From the NCBI RefSeq assembly GCF_002865645.1, contig NW_020194594.1:124001-188000 (forward strand): a stretch of DNA of 64,000 nt. The letters run 5' to 3'. Below are positions 48,349 through 60,648 of this stretch, in pieces (position 1 is the stretch's first letter; every line of letters begins with the position of its first letter). The translations under genes and the position numbers were made by a program. The stretch comes from Hyaloscypha bicolor E. Lineage: Eukaryota > Ascomycota > Leotiomycetes > Helotiales > Hyaloscyphaceae. The notes under the pieces are model-generated. The model did not search any database. It saw nothing but the letters and a program-made list of their open reading frames with translations, and was not told where the DNA came from.

Positions 48349-49399
48349 ATATTTCTTTTAAAAAGAACTAATATAGCTATAATATTAATTACTTATATAA
48401 TTAAAGAAAATAACTATATCTATAATTAGATACTAGTATTTACTTATATAGTATATAGTTATTTTTTAAAGATTTAATTAGTTATTTTAATAGAGTTCTA
48501 AAATTAAAAGTAATAAGCTTATTTATAAATAATTTTTATTTCTTTTTTCTTATAAATCTTAATTATTTTTTTTTAAACTCGCTTTTATTATATTATAATA
48601 ATAATATATAAATAAATCTAGAAAAAAGAAAATATAATATAAATAGCTAAAGCTTAAATATAGTAAATATAGTTATATAAGCCTATATATAACTACTAGT
48701 ATATAATTACTATATAATATATTATTATAGGCTAAAATAGAAATATATTTATTATTATTTAGTTATTTAATAAGCTAGTCTATAGCTTTATTTATAGTTT
48801 TAGCCTTAAATCTATAGATTTATATAAACTTGAAAAAGTAGTATTTTAATTACTAGATTTATATATATTCTTTATTCGGATTATATTATAATAGTATTAA
48901 TAATAATAATACTATAATATTAATTAAATATAAATAAAAAGATTCGGAAATTATAAAAATTACAGGAATTATAAAAATTATAGAAAAATTATAGGAAAAG
49001 CTTAAAAATTATAATATATAAGAATTAGACTTATACTATAGTTTACTAGACTAAAAGACTATAGTATTTACTATATAGTAAATATACCTAATTATAGTTA
49101 AATAACTGGATTATAGTTATATAATAGCTATATATAATAATTATATATGAAAATTGCAAAAATTATAAAAAAAGCTTAAAAATATATAAAATATAGGAAA
49201 TATAGGAATATAAAAGTAAATTATATAACTTAGGAAATACTTATATAAAAATTTATTAAATCTAGAATTATATATTTACTAGAATAATAAGATTAAATAA
49301 ATATAATTTCTTTAGTATTTTTCTAAATATTTTTCTTATTATAATAAATATAGTAAATATTTATTTAAATATAATTATTACGAAATAGGCTATACTAAC
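48349..49399. other. AT-rich DNA between elements C and D
   Basis: No coding signal on either strand; extremely AT-rich with many TATA/AATA runs. Probably an older degenerate repeat into which D inserted, since similar composition resumes after D at 57,414. CTAAC (49,395-49,399) is the left TSD of element D. Confidence 0.5.
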
Positions 49400-49604
49400 T
49401 ATAATAGCTAATATAAGAGTATAATTTATTAAGGACAGGATATTAGAAACAGGTATAAAACGAAACTAAGCCAGAATTACTTAGATAGAATAATACTAAA
49501 AATCAAGGCATTTTCTTTACTTTATTCTATAGCTTAGTATTTTCTAATATATAAGATTCTTTAAACTTTAAGCCTTTAATTATTATATTAATCCCGTTAT
49601 TATA
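49400..49604 (+). repeat. 5' LTR of element D
   Basis: 205 bp, from TATAATAGC to CCGTTATTATA. It carries more C-to-T and G-to-A changes than the partner at 57,204. Confidence 0.86.
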
Positions 49605-50099
49605 TAATACTAAACTCTCTTAACTCGGCCTATAGAGGTAATATAATACTACTAGTAAAAAACCTATATTTATTCTTAAAAAGCAAAGATAAAATACTAC
49701 TTTTAATATTTAATAACTTCCTTAAACTATAAAGAACTAGAGAGTTTAATTAGAAATATAATATTCTCTATAATCTAGTTAATTTCGGAGCCTAACCCTT
49801 AACTAGAGCAGATAATATTTCTCTTCTAGTAATTAGTTCTCTACTAATATAAAAGAAGAAAAATATTATTCTCTATAACCTAATTAATCTCGGAGCCTAA
49901 CCCTTAACTAGAGCAAATAATATTCCCTTAATACTAATAAAAATAAAAGAACCGGCCCCTTTCCCTAATATAAGAAGAATTAATAGTAGTCTACTAATTT
50001 AAAATAAGAAAAAATAATAGTTAGTTTTAGTCTACTAACTTAAAACTAGATAAAATAATAATTAGTTATAGTTTACTAATATTAAATAAGAAGAACTTA

Positions 50100-53000
50100 C
50101 TTAGTATTTATTTTTATAGCTAATATCTTTTCTAAAGTTACTATAAATAGCCCGGGGCCAAGTACTATTACTATAGGTATATTAGATAAGAGGCCCTAAT
50201 ATAATAAAACAGAGAAATTGAACTTTAATATTATAAACTCATATTACTAGGAAAGCCATTATAATACTATTTTAAAAAAAGATATTAAAAAATAATTAGC
50301 TAACTTAGAACTCAAAATTAATATAAATATTCCGAAAATAGATAAGGCCTAGCAGAAATTACTTATACGGGATAACCTTATTAATAAATACTATTTTATA
50401 GCTAATAAATAAGTAGAATATTACTAGAAATTTCACTTATATATTAACTAACTTACTAAGAAAGTTAATAAGCTAGAAGTAATTACTAGTTAATTTTATA
50501 TAAGGGAAAGACTAGTATAAGAAGAAGTAATAAAATAAAGATCTAAATAAGTAAATATTTAGGAATACTATAGATTCCCATTAAGAGAACTATTTAGGAG
50601 CTAATACTAAAACTCCCTCCCGCTTTTAGTCTATAGTAATTAATTATAGCTTATTAGAATTAAGAATCCCGCCCTATTTATAAATAAGAATAATTACTAG
50701 ATTAATAATTAGATATTTAATATAAGAAATAAACTAATATAGAACTTCTCTGAATTTAATAGTAAACTACTAAAAATTACTTATATAGTATAACTAGTTA
50801 CCGGAAACGCCCGTAACTTTATTTATAATTAACTAGAATCTGAATTAGTTAGATAAATCTTAACTATTAAATAGATCTTTAAGATCTTCTAGTAAGCTTA
50901 TAGTAAAAATAAAGAAATAAAGTACTAGAAAGTAAAAGAGGTATACCGGTACCTAAAATAAAGAAATAAGCTATTTCTGGTATTCTGGATAGAGTTTATT
51001 TACTTAATAATAAAACTAGAGAAGTTACCGGATAACTAATATAATAATTTAATAAATAAAATAAATCTCGAGCTACTTAAGAGCTTGGGTAATAAGAAGT
51101 TTAATACTTCCAGAGACCTTGCCAAATAGTATATAGAATAAGAAAATAGGCTTCTTTTAATTAAAAATCAGTAATTCCAGAAAAAATAACTAGTAGAAAT
51201 CACTTGCTATTAAATATTACCTCGGGCTAGAAAGCCTACCGGAATTTAAGAAGCTATAGTAATCCTATATCTAGCGAATTAACCTTAATAGCCGGTATTC
51301 TTATAGCTAAAGAAGGCAGTCTGCCTCGAATTTAAGAAGAAATTAGACTAGCCAGAAGGTTTTTATTATTATAGTTATAGAAAGCCTAGATATATAAAAA
51401 GTATTTATCCTGACTTTAATAAAGTTATACTTATTAAAGAGAATTATTTAGAGAAAGCCAATAATTCGGAAATAAATAATAAGAATACTAATTCCTATTT
51501 ATTATCTAATAAGAAATATAATATTAATAAGTCAGGAAAAGTCTAGCTTTAGATATAAAAGTAGCTCTTCTAGAATAAGAACTTTACTAAGAATCTATAG
51601 ATCTTATTTAGTTAATTAGTAGGAACTAGTTCTTTATTAATTATTAAGTATACTAGAAAAGTAAAACTATAATCTTCTAGTATTTAGTAAATACTAGAAT
51701 AAATATATATATATTCTAATTAACTAAAAATATATTTATTCCCTAATAAAAGTACTATAAATATTCTTATATAAACTCAAAACCTCTATCCCTTTATAAG
51801 GTTTTAATAAATAACCTAGTAAAGCTATTTAATATATAGCTATTATAGATCTAGTTATTAATTAATACTCCCAAATTTAATAATATCTATTTACTACTAA
51901 CCTTGGCTTTTATAATATAATCCTAGAAAGGAAATAACTAATAAAGTATAATATCCTACCGGACTATTAACGGAATTAATTCTATTAGCTAGAGAACTAT
52001 AAGACAAATTAGCCGGACCTTATTTAGAAAATCCGATATTTTAATAAAAAATATTAAAAAAATAACTATTTCAAAAATATTCTAACTAGAATCCTAAAAG
52101 AAACTAGTAAAACCAGATCCAAGAAATAAAAAGATATACTTCTTACTCTTTTATAAAACCTTCTTATAAAGAAAGCCAAATACTAGGTAAGAAAAAAAAA
52201 GCTAGACCTTAATATTCTTAAAATAGTCGAGCTACTAGACTATTCCTGCTATTTTATTAGAATAGCTGCCTTCTAATTAAGTACTAAAAACCCCGGTAAC
52301 TTAATCGGATTAGTTACTATTAATGAGATTAATTATATATTTAAGAAATAGAATTATAAACTAAAGAGATATCTATTATTACCTATAGTAATTAGATAAC
52401 TAATATTATAGTTTACTAGATACTATATTTAAACTAGTAACCTAATATATTTTTTAGATATAAATAAACCTAATATCCTTAGTAATATACTATTTTTTAA
52501 TTCTAAAGAACTTTAAGAGTTCCGGATATTTCTTTCTATATAGCTATATAATATAGCTAGGGTATTTTCTAAGAAAGTAGTAAATAAGCTTCCTTAATCT
52601 TAATTCTTTAACTATAAGCTCTATTTTAATAGACCAGACCCCTTAATAAAAATAGTTTACTTTTATAAAATAAGCTCTAGTAAACTCGAAAAAATAAAAA
52701 AGTATCTTATTAAGAACCTAAAAAAGAGTTTTATTAAGCTATCCGAATTTCCCTTTTTATTACTAGTTTTATTTATTAAAAAGAAAGACAATAGCCTATA
52801 ATTTTATATTAACTATTAATAGCTAAATACTATAATAAAAAAGAACTACTATTTCTTACTATTTATTATTAAGACTTTTAATTAATTAGCCGAATTATTA
52901 GTATTTATTAAATTAGATATTTAATATACTTTTAACCGAATTTATATAAAACTAGCTTCTATAATATAAGTAGCTTTTAGGATAAGATATAGATCCTTTA

Positions 53001-55500
53001 AACTAGTAGTTCTACTATTTGGATTCTATAATAGTCTAGTAATTTTCTAGTAATATATTAATATTATTCTAATAGATTATTTAGATAACTTTTATTCGGC
53101 CTATATTAATAATATACTAATCTTTTCCAAGAATAAGAAGAAGTATTAATAGTATATTAGAACGGTTCTATAGAAGCTCTAGGATATCGGATTATAAATT
53201 AATATTTATAAATATAAATTTAAAGTCTCTAAAATAATATTTTTAGGATTTATTATCTCGAATTAAGATATATAAATAGATTCTATTAAAACATTTATTA
53301 TCTAAAACTAGTACTAACCTATAATAAAAAGGGAAATATAGTTGTTTTTGGGCTTCTATAACTTCTATTATAGGTTTATCTAAGCCTATAGATATATCTC
53401 TTACTCCTTAAATTATCTAACTAAAAAGAATACTCTACTAAAGTTTATATTTAATAAAATTTAGCTAGATGCCTTTAATTAGCTTAAAGATCTATTTTTT
53501 TCTATTCTTATATTTCTCTATTTTAAATATAATAGGGAAACCTGTCTAGAAACTGACTATTTAGATCTAGCTATTATAGGTATACTCTCTCAAAAAAGCT
53601 CAGAGAACGAATAATAGTACCCGGTCTCATTCTATTCCAAAGCTTTTTAAGGAGTCAAAAGCTACTATAAAGTTTATAATAAGGAACTTTTTATTATTAT
53701 CTAAGGATTTCGGGAATAGCAAATAGAACTAATTAGCTTACTTAATTTTCTAATTATTACTAACTATAAAGCTCTCAAGTATTTTGGTACTAAGAGGCTC
53801 TTAAATAAATAATAAATCCGATAAATAGATTTCCTATTATAATTCTATTACTAGATTATCTATTAGCCGGGTAAAAATAATACTATTACTAATATCTTAT
53901 CCCGAAAAAATAAGCTTATATTAATTTAGAAATAAACTAAAGAAGCCAAAAAAACTAGATAAGTTATTTTATTAGACCTAATTCTTACTTTTACTAAGAT
54001 AATAGATATAGCTTATATTCCTATTAAAATAGAAGAAATAAATAAGCTATTTATTATAATTAAAGTTCTATAAGCTAATTAGATAAACCCAGTCCTAGAA
54101 AACAAATATAGGAAAGCCCGGAAAAATACGGAACTATAGGAAATATTAAATAGTTATATATTTTATAATAAAAGACTTATTATACTAGATAGATATAATA
54201 ATCTATAAATTAGACTCCTATAACAAATCTATAATATAATAACTATTATATATCCCGGTTAAAATAAAACAAAAATCTTAGTTCGGAAACTTTACTAATA
54301 GCCTACTTTTTCTATAGATATTAACTACTTTATAGTAAACTATTACAAATATTAAAGATCTTATAAGCTAAGAAATAAAATACCAGGCCTATTATATCTA
54401 TTACTAGTTTCCCTAAGAATATAGAATAATTTATTTATAGACTTCTATATTTCTGGTTCTATAAGTAAAGAATATAATAATATATTTATTATAATTAATT
54501 AATTATCTAAATAATATATAAGCCTATTAATAACCAAGAATACTATAGCTAGGACTATTACTGGCCTATTCTATTACTATATCTAGTAATTCCGAGGATT
54601 TTTCCTTATTATTATAAATAACCGAAAACCCTAATTTATTTCAGATTTTATAAATAAACTATTAAGATTAACTAGAATTAAGCTAAAGCTCTCGATTATA
54701 GAATATATCTAAACTAATAAATAAATAGAAATCATTAACTAGATTATTAATACCTGACTTTGTTTTTTTATTAATTACTTTTAGAATAATTAGGCAAATT
54801 TACTTCTGGTATTTAATATTATAGATACCGCTTGCTTATATAAATTAACCGGCTTATTTCCCTTAATAATTAATTATAGATATAAACCCAGGCTAAACTT
54901 TAACTAAATATTACTAATAATAGAATTTAAAATATTAAGAAAGAAACTTAATTAGAAGAAAATATAATAGTAGGCTAAGAGAATTAATACTATTATTAAT
55001 TATACCCGAGAATATATAGTAGTAGTTTAGGAATATTAAGCCAAATAAGCTAATAAGAAATAGTAAGGACCGGATTTTAGTCTAGAAAATATAATCTATA
55101 TAATTAAAAAAATATAGAAAACAGACTATTTATCTAATAAATTAGACTATTTCCTTATTAGACTATTTAAAATTAATAAAATAATTAATTATTTATATTA
55201 ATTAGATCTTTTCCTATTATATAGGATTTGGCTAATTTTTTATATAAATAGACTTTATAAAAATCCTACTAATCTATTATCCGGCTAGACTAATAAAGAG
55301 CCTAGTTTTACTAAACTTAATAGTAAACTTAAATAGGAAGTTAAAAAGATTCTCTCTTCTAAAATACTTTATAATAAGCTTTATTATAAGATTAGATAAA
55401 AGAAATAAGATATAAATAATAAATAGTACCTTATATTAAACTTTAAGAATTTAGTACTTAAACTATATAAATTTTACGAATAGAACCCTAGTAAAATAGG
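50100..55500 (+). pseudogene. gag-pol relic of element D
   Basis: gag occupies about 50,100-51,500. Its zinc knuckle (51,367-51,408) keeps the CX2CX4HX4C spacing exactly, but all three Cys and the His are now Tyr (TGT and CAT both to TAT). RT is recognised at 52,720-53,130, with a readable FYINY-like stretch and the box YINNILIFS at 53,102-53,128 (expected YIDD). RNase H-like and integrase-like sequence follows to about 55,500. Stops are frequent. No chromodomain was recognised. Confidence 0.72.
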
Positions 55501-56129
55501 ACCTCCTATTTAGTTAAATAAATAGATTTAGTATACTAAAAATTTTTTTTTAATAAAGATTACCCAGATAATAATAAACCTTAATAATAAGGCTTCTATA
55601 ACTAGAAAAAAAGAAAAAAAATCTAGATATTTCCCGGGTTTTATCTAAACCCTAATATATTTCTTTTATTTTATTATATTAATATCTATTTTTTTTTATA
55701 GAAATCTGGGCAAAATATCTTTCTTTATTATACTAGATTATACTTTACTATCTAGGTAAATTATAAAAAAAAAGTGAATTCTTAAAGCTAAATTAAAAAT
55801 AAATACTTACCTATATTAGTTCGAAATATTATTAAAAATTAAGAGAAACCTTTCTAATTACTTTAATCTTTATAACCTCAACTATTTATATTACTACTAC
55901 TGCCTTAATAGAACTATTAATAAAGATAAAATAAATAAGAAATCCCGGTAATATATTATCTATAGCCGGACTAAATAAAGCTACTTACTAGATTCTAGAT
56001 AACTTAAGTAGTAGTAGCAGTATCTCAAGTTTAGTAGCTATTACTATTATTAATATAACTACTAGCTAAACTATTTTTATAGACGAAAATAGCAATTTCC
56101 TTATCTAAGAATAAATTAATATATAGAAT

Positions 56130-57150
56130 ATAGCTCATATTACTCTTGAGAATATACCTGAAATTATTATAGAGAATATCTTAGTAAAATATTCTAAGAA
56201 TAATAAAATAAAGGTTTTAGTTATTAGTAATAATAAGTCTAATAGTTAAATAGGCGGAATAGATAGTACTAATAAGGGCTATCTAATTAACTTTATAGAG
56301 CCAAATACTAAGAAGGCAAAAAAGAGTAAGGCTAGCTTATCTAAAAAATATAAGGTATTAGATAATAATAAGAATTCTAATAATAAAAAGACTAAGGACG
56401 GAAAAACTTCTAGTAATAAAGAAGATTCTAACTATAATAAAGGTAGCTAAACTAGTATTAAGATACTTATTATAACTAGAAGATATATAGTACTAAGTAG
56501 TAGTTATTATATAAAGTACTAGTCTGAAACTAAAAGCTAGTAAATAATTCTAAAGGCCGAATTAAAGAAGTAATATCCTATAGATATTAATAAATTAGTA
56601 AATAATACTATTTAGGAAGTCGGAAAATCTTTTAGAAGTTTCTATAAAACCAAAATTATATAGCTTAAGGCCCGGGAATTTGATAATAAAGTAGCTCAAG
56701 TAATTGCTCTTAATATATAAGTTTCTACTATAGAGAGATAACTTGAGAATATATATATTAAGCTCGAAAAGGCCCAGAAGTTAATTAAGTAGCTCAGAAA
56801 CGGTATAATTAAGCCAAATGCCGCTATCCTAATTAAGAAGAAAGGCAAGTAAGCTATTATATTAAAGCTTGTATTAACGGATGAACTTGATCTGCTATCC
56901 CTATTTAAAGACCGCCCGATAATAATAGTCCTAATATTGGCTATGGCCTATATGGTACTTCCAGACTATATTATTAATATGAGTATAGGTATAATACGAG
57001 TAATAGATACTAAGAACTAGCCGGAATATACTAGGAACTGGGTTATTCTAGTAGAGTCAAGACTATACTTTGATTATAAGTAAGCTATAGGAATTAGACA
57101 GAATAGGATTAATGGCCGTTATTTCCTCTTTTTTCTTTTCTATACTGCGG
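56130..57150 (+). pseudogene. Additional ORF downstream of pol in element D
   Basis: One plus-strand frame runs for roughly 330 codons between pol and the polypurine tract, broken mainly by TAA/TAG that correspond to RIP of Gln/Trp codons. The N-terminal part is rich in Asn/Asp/Lys/Ser (EPNTKKAKKSKASLSKKYKV). The middle is helical (ENIYIKLEKAQKLIK). The C-terminal part is well preserved (KLVLTDELDLLSLFKDRP) and followed by a hydrophobic stretch IIIVLILAMAYMVLP (about 56,920-56,964). Position and hydrophobic segment recall env-like third ORFs of some gypsy elements, but I see no fusion peptide or cleavage site and cannot name a family. Confidence 0.55.
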
Positions 57151-57203
57151 CTGAATAATTCCCTAAATAAGGGTATTTAGACTTCTCTTTGGGAGGGGGG
57201 TAA

Positions 57204-57408
57204 TATAATGGCTGGTATAAGGGTATGATCTATTAAGAATAGGATATCGGAAACAGGTATAAAACGAAGCTAAGCCAGAATTACTTAAACGGAATAATAC
57301 TAAAGGTCGAGGCATTCTCTCTATTTTGTTCTATAGCTTAGTATTTTCTAATATATGAGATTCTTTGAACTTTGAGCCTTTAACTATTATATTAATCCCG
57401 CCATTATA
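57204..57408 (+). repeat. 3' LTR of element D
   Basis: 205 bp, from TATAATGGCTGGTATAAGGG to CCGCCATTATA. It keeps GC-bearing words such as ATCGGAAACAGG, GGTCGAGGC and CCGCC that are mutated in the 5' LTR. Confidence 0.88.
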
Positions 57409-57413
57409 CTAAC

Positions 57414-58551
57414 TATGTTTTATATACTTAAATATAGTATTAAAAGCTATTATATAGGTTATTAGTATAAAAATTAGTAAATTCAAGAGATATTTATTTA
57501 TATATATTAATTTCTTATAAATAGTAATTAAAACCTTAAAAGTATTATTATAATAAAAGATATACCGGACTAAAATAATCTTATTATAGCAGGTATTATA
57601 GTATTTTTTTATAATATATCTAATTATTTTAAAGCTTATATAATTGGGATTTATATTTAATATTAGCCTAATAGCGCTTTTCTGTTTTTGTTTTACTAGG
57701 AAATAAAGTATTAGAATTTTATAACTACTATCTAATATCTATATATTTCCTAATAGTAAGAATTTTCCTATTATTGCCTTTAATAAACCTTTAATTCTAT
57801 ATAGCTTCGTTTTTAGTAAACTAATTATTAGTAGGCTTTTTAGTAATAAGGGAGGATAAAAACTGAGTACTAGAGAAATATATTCCTGATATAGTAATAT
57901 TAAAATATTACTTTGCTTGGTTATAGATATATTAATGAGGTATATATAGGACTGGAAATAAACGAAGGGTTAAAAGAGATATATTAAAAGTAAGGTAATT
58001 AATTGAGAGATATATAGAATTAGTAATTATACTTGGAAAGTAGGTACTTATACTGTGAACTATATACTATAAACTGTGTCTAGGTAGTAAAAAGGGAGCA
58101 GAGGCCCTATACATATCTAGAAGCTCTGGAGAAGTGTCTTTACCCCTATTATATACTGAGAACTAAAGGGTTTCAGCCTCCTCAGCCCCGAAACCCCAAT
58201 ATCATGCGATTAATTAATCAGCCATTCGATTAATCAATCGGCCCCCTTATTAATTAATCAGGACCCACTGTGGCTTGCGAATCGTATTCCATTTCCTATT
58301 GATTAATCGTAGCGCCCCATTGGTAAACCGCTCGTGTTGACGAACGGGCGTGAACAAAGCGACTTCGCGATTCATCCACATCCATACCGCACCTATGCCA
58401 CAACAGGTCTAAACGTTGAAGTCAGAATTGCGTGTTGGCAGTCAAATAATTTCGCAAATAAGAGAATCTCAAACACGAAACAATGCTAAACAGCTGGTTT
58501 TGACTTTTGTGGTAGTGTAGTGAAGATCATATTCGCAGGCAAGACAGCCGC
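57414..58551. other. Right margin of the RIP block and downstream region of the HRI1-like gene
   Basis: 57,414-about 58,100 is AT-rich degenerate repeat, continuing the sequence found left of element D. GC rises from 58,100. No gene is supported. A cluster of ATTAATTAATCAG-like words lies at 58,203-58,310. Confidence 0.5.
58203..58310. repeat. Cluster of GATTAATTAATC-type palindromic words
   Basis: GATTAATTAATCAG, GATTAATCAATCGG, ATTAATTAATCAGG and TTGATTAATCG occur within about 100 bp, at the border where composition changes from RIP-like to normal. This could be the end of a TIR element whose other end is lost in mutated DNA. Confidence 0.55.
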
Positions 58552-59286
58552 TCACTCGAGGAGCTCGAAAGCTCGTACCAGGTATCCTCTCCCAAGAACA
58601 ATCACCGTATCCCCCATATTCCAATCTGCCTCGCCCTCGAAACCTTCAGCCCCGAGATCAGCAACAGAAGGAACATCTTCCACATCACCAATCTTGTATT
58701 TCAACTCCCAGCTCTTCCTCACCTTATCCCACTCTTCCCTCCTCGCGCCAAAAGTTTCTCCCTTCTTGTCACCCATGGCAATATATCCTCCCCCAATCCT
58801 CCCCAAGAAAACCTTCCTCCCCTCACCAGCACTCTCAAGTATCCATGCCCTCCTCGGTCCAGGCACAGGCAGTATCTGTCTCCACACCTCCTCATATTCC
58901 GTGACTTGCATCCCTCGCTCAGGACACGGCATCTTGCCTGTCTCGAAATCATCGCCGTTTGGGAGTTTTGTGAAGTCGCCTTCGTCTGGTTCAGTCATGT
59001 TTAGGGAGTCGAGGGTTTTGTTGAAGCGGACTTTCACTACAATGCTTACCATCTGATTAGCATTGAACTTTGGCCATGTGGGGAGGGAGAGGTATGAGAG
59101 CTTACTGGGATCTGTGGATATCACTTGTCGTTCGCCTGCCAGTGCCCAGTCTATAGAGTTGTTGGATTTGAGGACTCGCAAGTCGAGGTAGTAGGCGCCG
59201 ACGCCGAAGACGAGGGTATCTGTGGGTTCGGAGGCGGTATCGGGTAGCCAGCGGAGGCTGATGCGGATTGATACTCGCGGTGCCAT
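58552..59286 (-). CDS. HRI1-family protein, two exons, about 221 aa
   Basis: Resembles fungal HRI1 (in yeast an interactor of the casein kinase Hrr25): an SxxW-A-L-AG strand early on, a DEG turn in the middle and a TEYEEVWR motif later; the family is about 220-250 residues. The start is the ATG at 59,286 (APRVSIRISLRWLP); an upstream in-frame Met at 59,394 gives a low-complexity leader that the family lacks. I propose an intron at 59,105-59,037 (GTAAGC...GTAG, 69 bp, with GCTAAT branch-like site). It is a multiple of three, so the unspliced frame also stays open; without it a hydrophobic insert (YLSLPTWPKFNANQ) breaks the expected WALAG...DEG spacing. The protein appears cytosolic, with no signal peptide. 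Confidence 0.75.
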   Translation of the reverse strand: MAPRVSIRISLRWLPDTASEPTDTLVFGVGAYYLDLRVLKSNNSIDWALAGERQVISTDPSKLSYLSLPTWPKFNANQMVSIVVKVRFNKTLDSLNMTEPDEGDFTKLPNGDDFETGKMPCPERGMQVTEYEEVWRQILPVPGPRRAWILESAGEGRKVFLGRIGGGYIAMGDKKGETFGARREEWDKVRKSWELKYKIGDVEDVPSVADLGAEGFEGEADWNMGDTVIVLGRGYLVRAFELLE

Positions 59287-59665
59287 TGTTGGATGCTGGA
59301 GTGGGGAGAGTGAAGGAGGAGAGAAGGAGAGATGGAAGAAATGGCGAAAGCCGAAGCCAGAAGGACAAGCTTCCCTGGGAGGTTTGCTAAGCAACTTGAT
59401 CGAAATACCTACCGAACTTACCAGCTATCTATATAAAGAGCTGTGACATCGATTCGTGGCAGGTGAGTACTGTTTTGTCAACATTCGATGAAGTCTGTGG
59501 GCGTTAAGGTTCAGATGTTTGGTGTCTCTTGGACTTTCCCGATTGGGGCAAGCTTGCAATTTGGCCCCCACTTCATATCAAAGTGTCCCCTTTTCAGAAG
59601 CTCACCCCCTGGTCTAAGTATCCTCGGACCTCGAATTATAGTAATTGTTTCTCTCCTACTTCCAC
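59287..59665. other. Intergenic region between two minus-strand genes
   Basis: Holds the 5' region of the HRI1-like gene and the 3' end of the DUF4188 gene. I see no additional gene. Confidence 0.5.
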
Positions 59666-60648
59666 TTAATCATTATGAGCCTCTTTCTCTGTCGTCAAAT
59701 TCTTCATTCTGCTTTTCATTGACTTCCAAGTTGGCCCTTTTGCCTCCATCAACCCACTCGCGTGAGGGGCCCTCATTCCCTTCTTTCTCATGGAATCTGC
59801 TTCCTTAAAGGGTTGCTTTGCTTGCCCTACTTCTGTTAGCAAGACGGTAAGATTTGACGATCCGTATATAGTTAGCTCACCTAGTCCGAACGGTACGAAG
59901 TTGTGGTAAATAGTCTCCCAGTTCCCGGCCGGCACGACATATGTTTCGTGCATAATCCCAACAGACGGGTGCTTTCCTTTCATGTACCAATTGAGCCCCT
60001 TCTGGTGGGCTTCCGCTTGGGCAAAAGCTTGAAGGTGCTCTAGACTTCTCCAGTAGGAGATCCACGCCGCACTGTTGGTATTCTCCACATCTGTGGAGAG
60101 CAGGGTACCAGTTTTGCCAATGACTTTGATGGCTAATCAGTATTTCGTGACCGAGAGCAGACGGAAATAAATTAGAACTTACAACCCCATTTCTCTCGGT
60201 TATCAGACAGCTCTTTCCACATGTCTCCGAACATGTCACGAACTTCCAGGGTATCGGAATCAAAACGGCCATCGATTGCGCTGCAATGAGGAGTAAGCAA
60301 GGCACAACTCAATGAAAAATAGGATAGAACTCACTTGTTTGTACAAGAGCCTAACAGAAAGACGACGATCTCCTTATCGCATCCATTTTCAGGGACCGAT
60401 CCGTCATCGTTGACGATTTGTGCTGTGGTTCTCCCCACATATACTCTGTCAAAACTTGGGTCACGCATGAAGCCAAATCGGATCAACATGTTCTTCGTGA
60501 CAATACCAGCTAGCGTCAGAACTACGGGCATAGCAACAATGCGGTGAGGAGCGATGAGGAAAAGGACAGCTTGAATGAAGGCGCCCATGTAGAGCAATGT
60601 CGACAATTTGAAGTCATCCCGGAGGATTTGATGGGGCATTGGAGCCAT
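59666..60648 (-). CDS. DUF4188 (haem-type monooxygenase-like) membrane protein, three exons, about 289 aa
   Basis: Exons 60,648-60,335, 60,280-60,183 and 60,123-59,666, with introns of 54 bp (GTGAGT...CAG) and 59 bp (GTAAGT...AAG). Phases agree and splicing restores the family path: FLLGSCTN, then GDMWKELSDNREKWG, then IGKTGTLLSTD and ISYWRSLEHLQAFAQAEAH. The downstream HETYVVPAGNWETIYHNF and PFGLGEL are hallmarks of DUF4188 proteins, found in fungal secondary-metabolite and aldoxime-dehydratase-like neighbourhoods; the reaction is uncertain. Residues about 16-55 form two hydrophobic stretches (LLYMGAFIQAVLFLI and VVLTLAGIVT), so it is probably membrane-anchored. The start ATG at 60,648 precedes these. 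No cluster partners are visible nearby. Confidence 0.82.

Larger units (their letters stand above)
49400..57408 (+). mobile_element. Element D: Ty3/gypsy-like LTR retrotransposon
   Basis: 8,009 bp on the plus strand. The 205-bp LTRs are at 49,400-49,604 and 57,204-57,408, with CTAAC on both sides (49,395-49,399 and 57,409-57,413). The polypurine tract GGGAGGGGGG lies immediately before the 3' LTR (57,191-57,200). A zinc knuckle (51,367) and an RT box (53,102) occur in the expected order. A further reading frame follows pol. The 3' end, including the right LTR, is clearly less mutated than the rest. Confidence 0.88.

Noticed and set aside
12632..57408. Possible centromere or mitochondrial insertion, given the extreme AT content
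   Set aside because: The block is explained by nested LTR elements with TSDs and C-to-T type decay, and no mitochondrial genes are visible. A centromeric role cannot be excluded, but nothing in the sequence demonstrates it.
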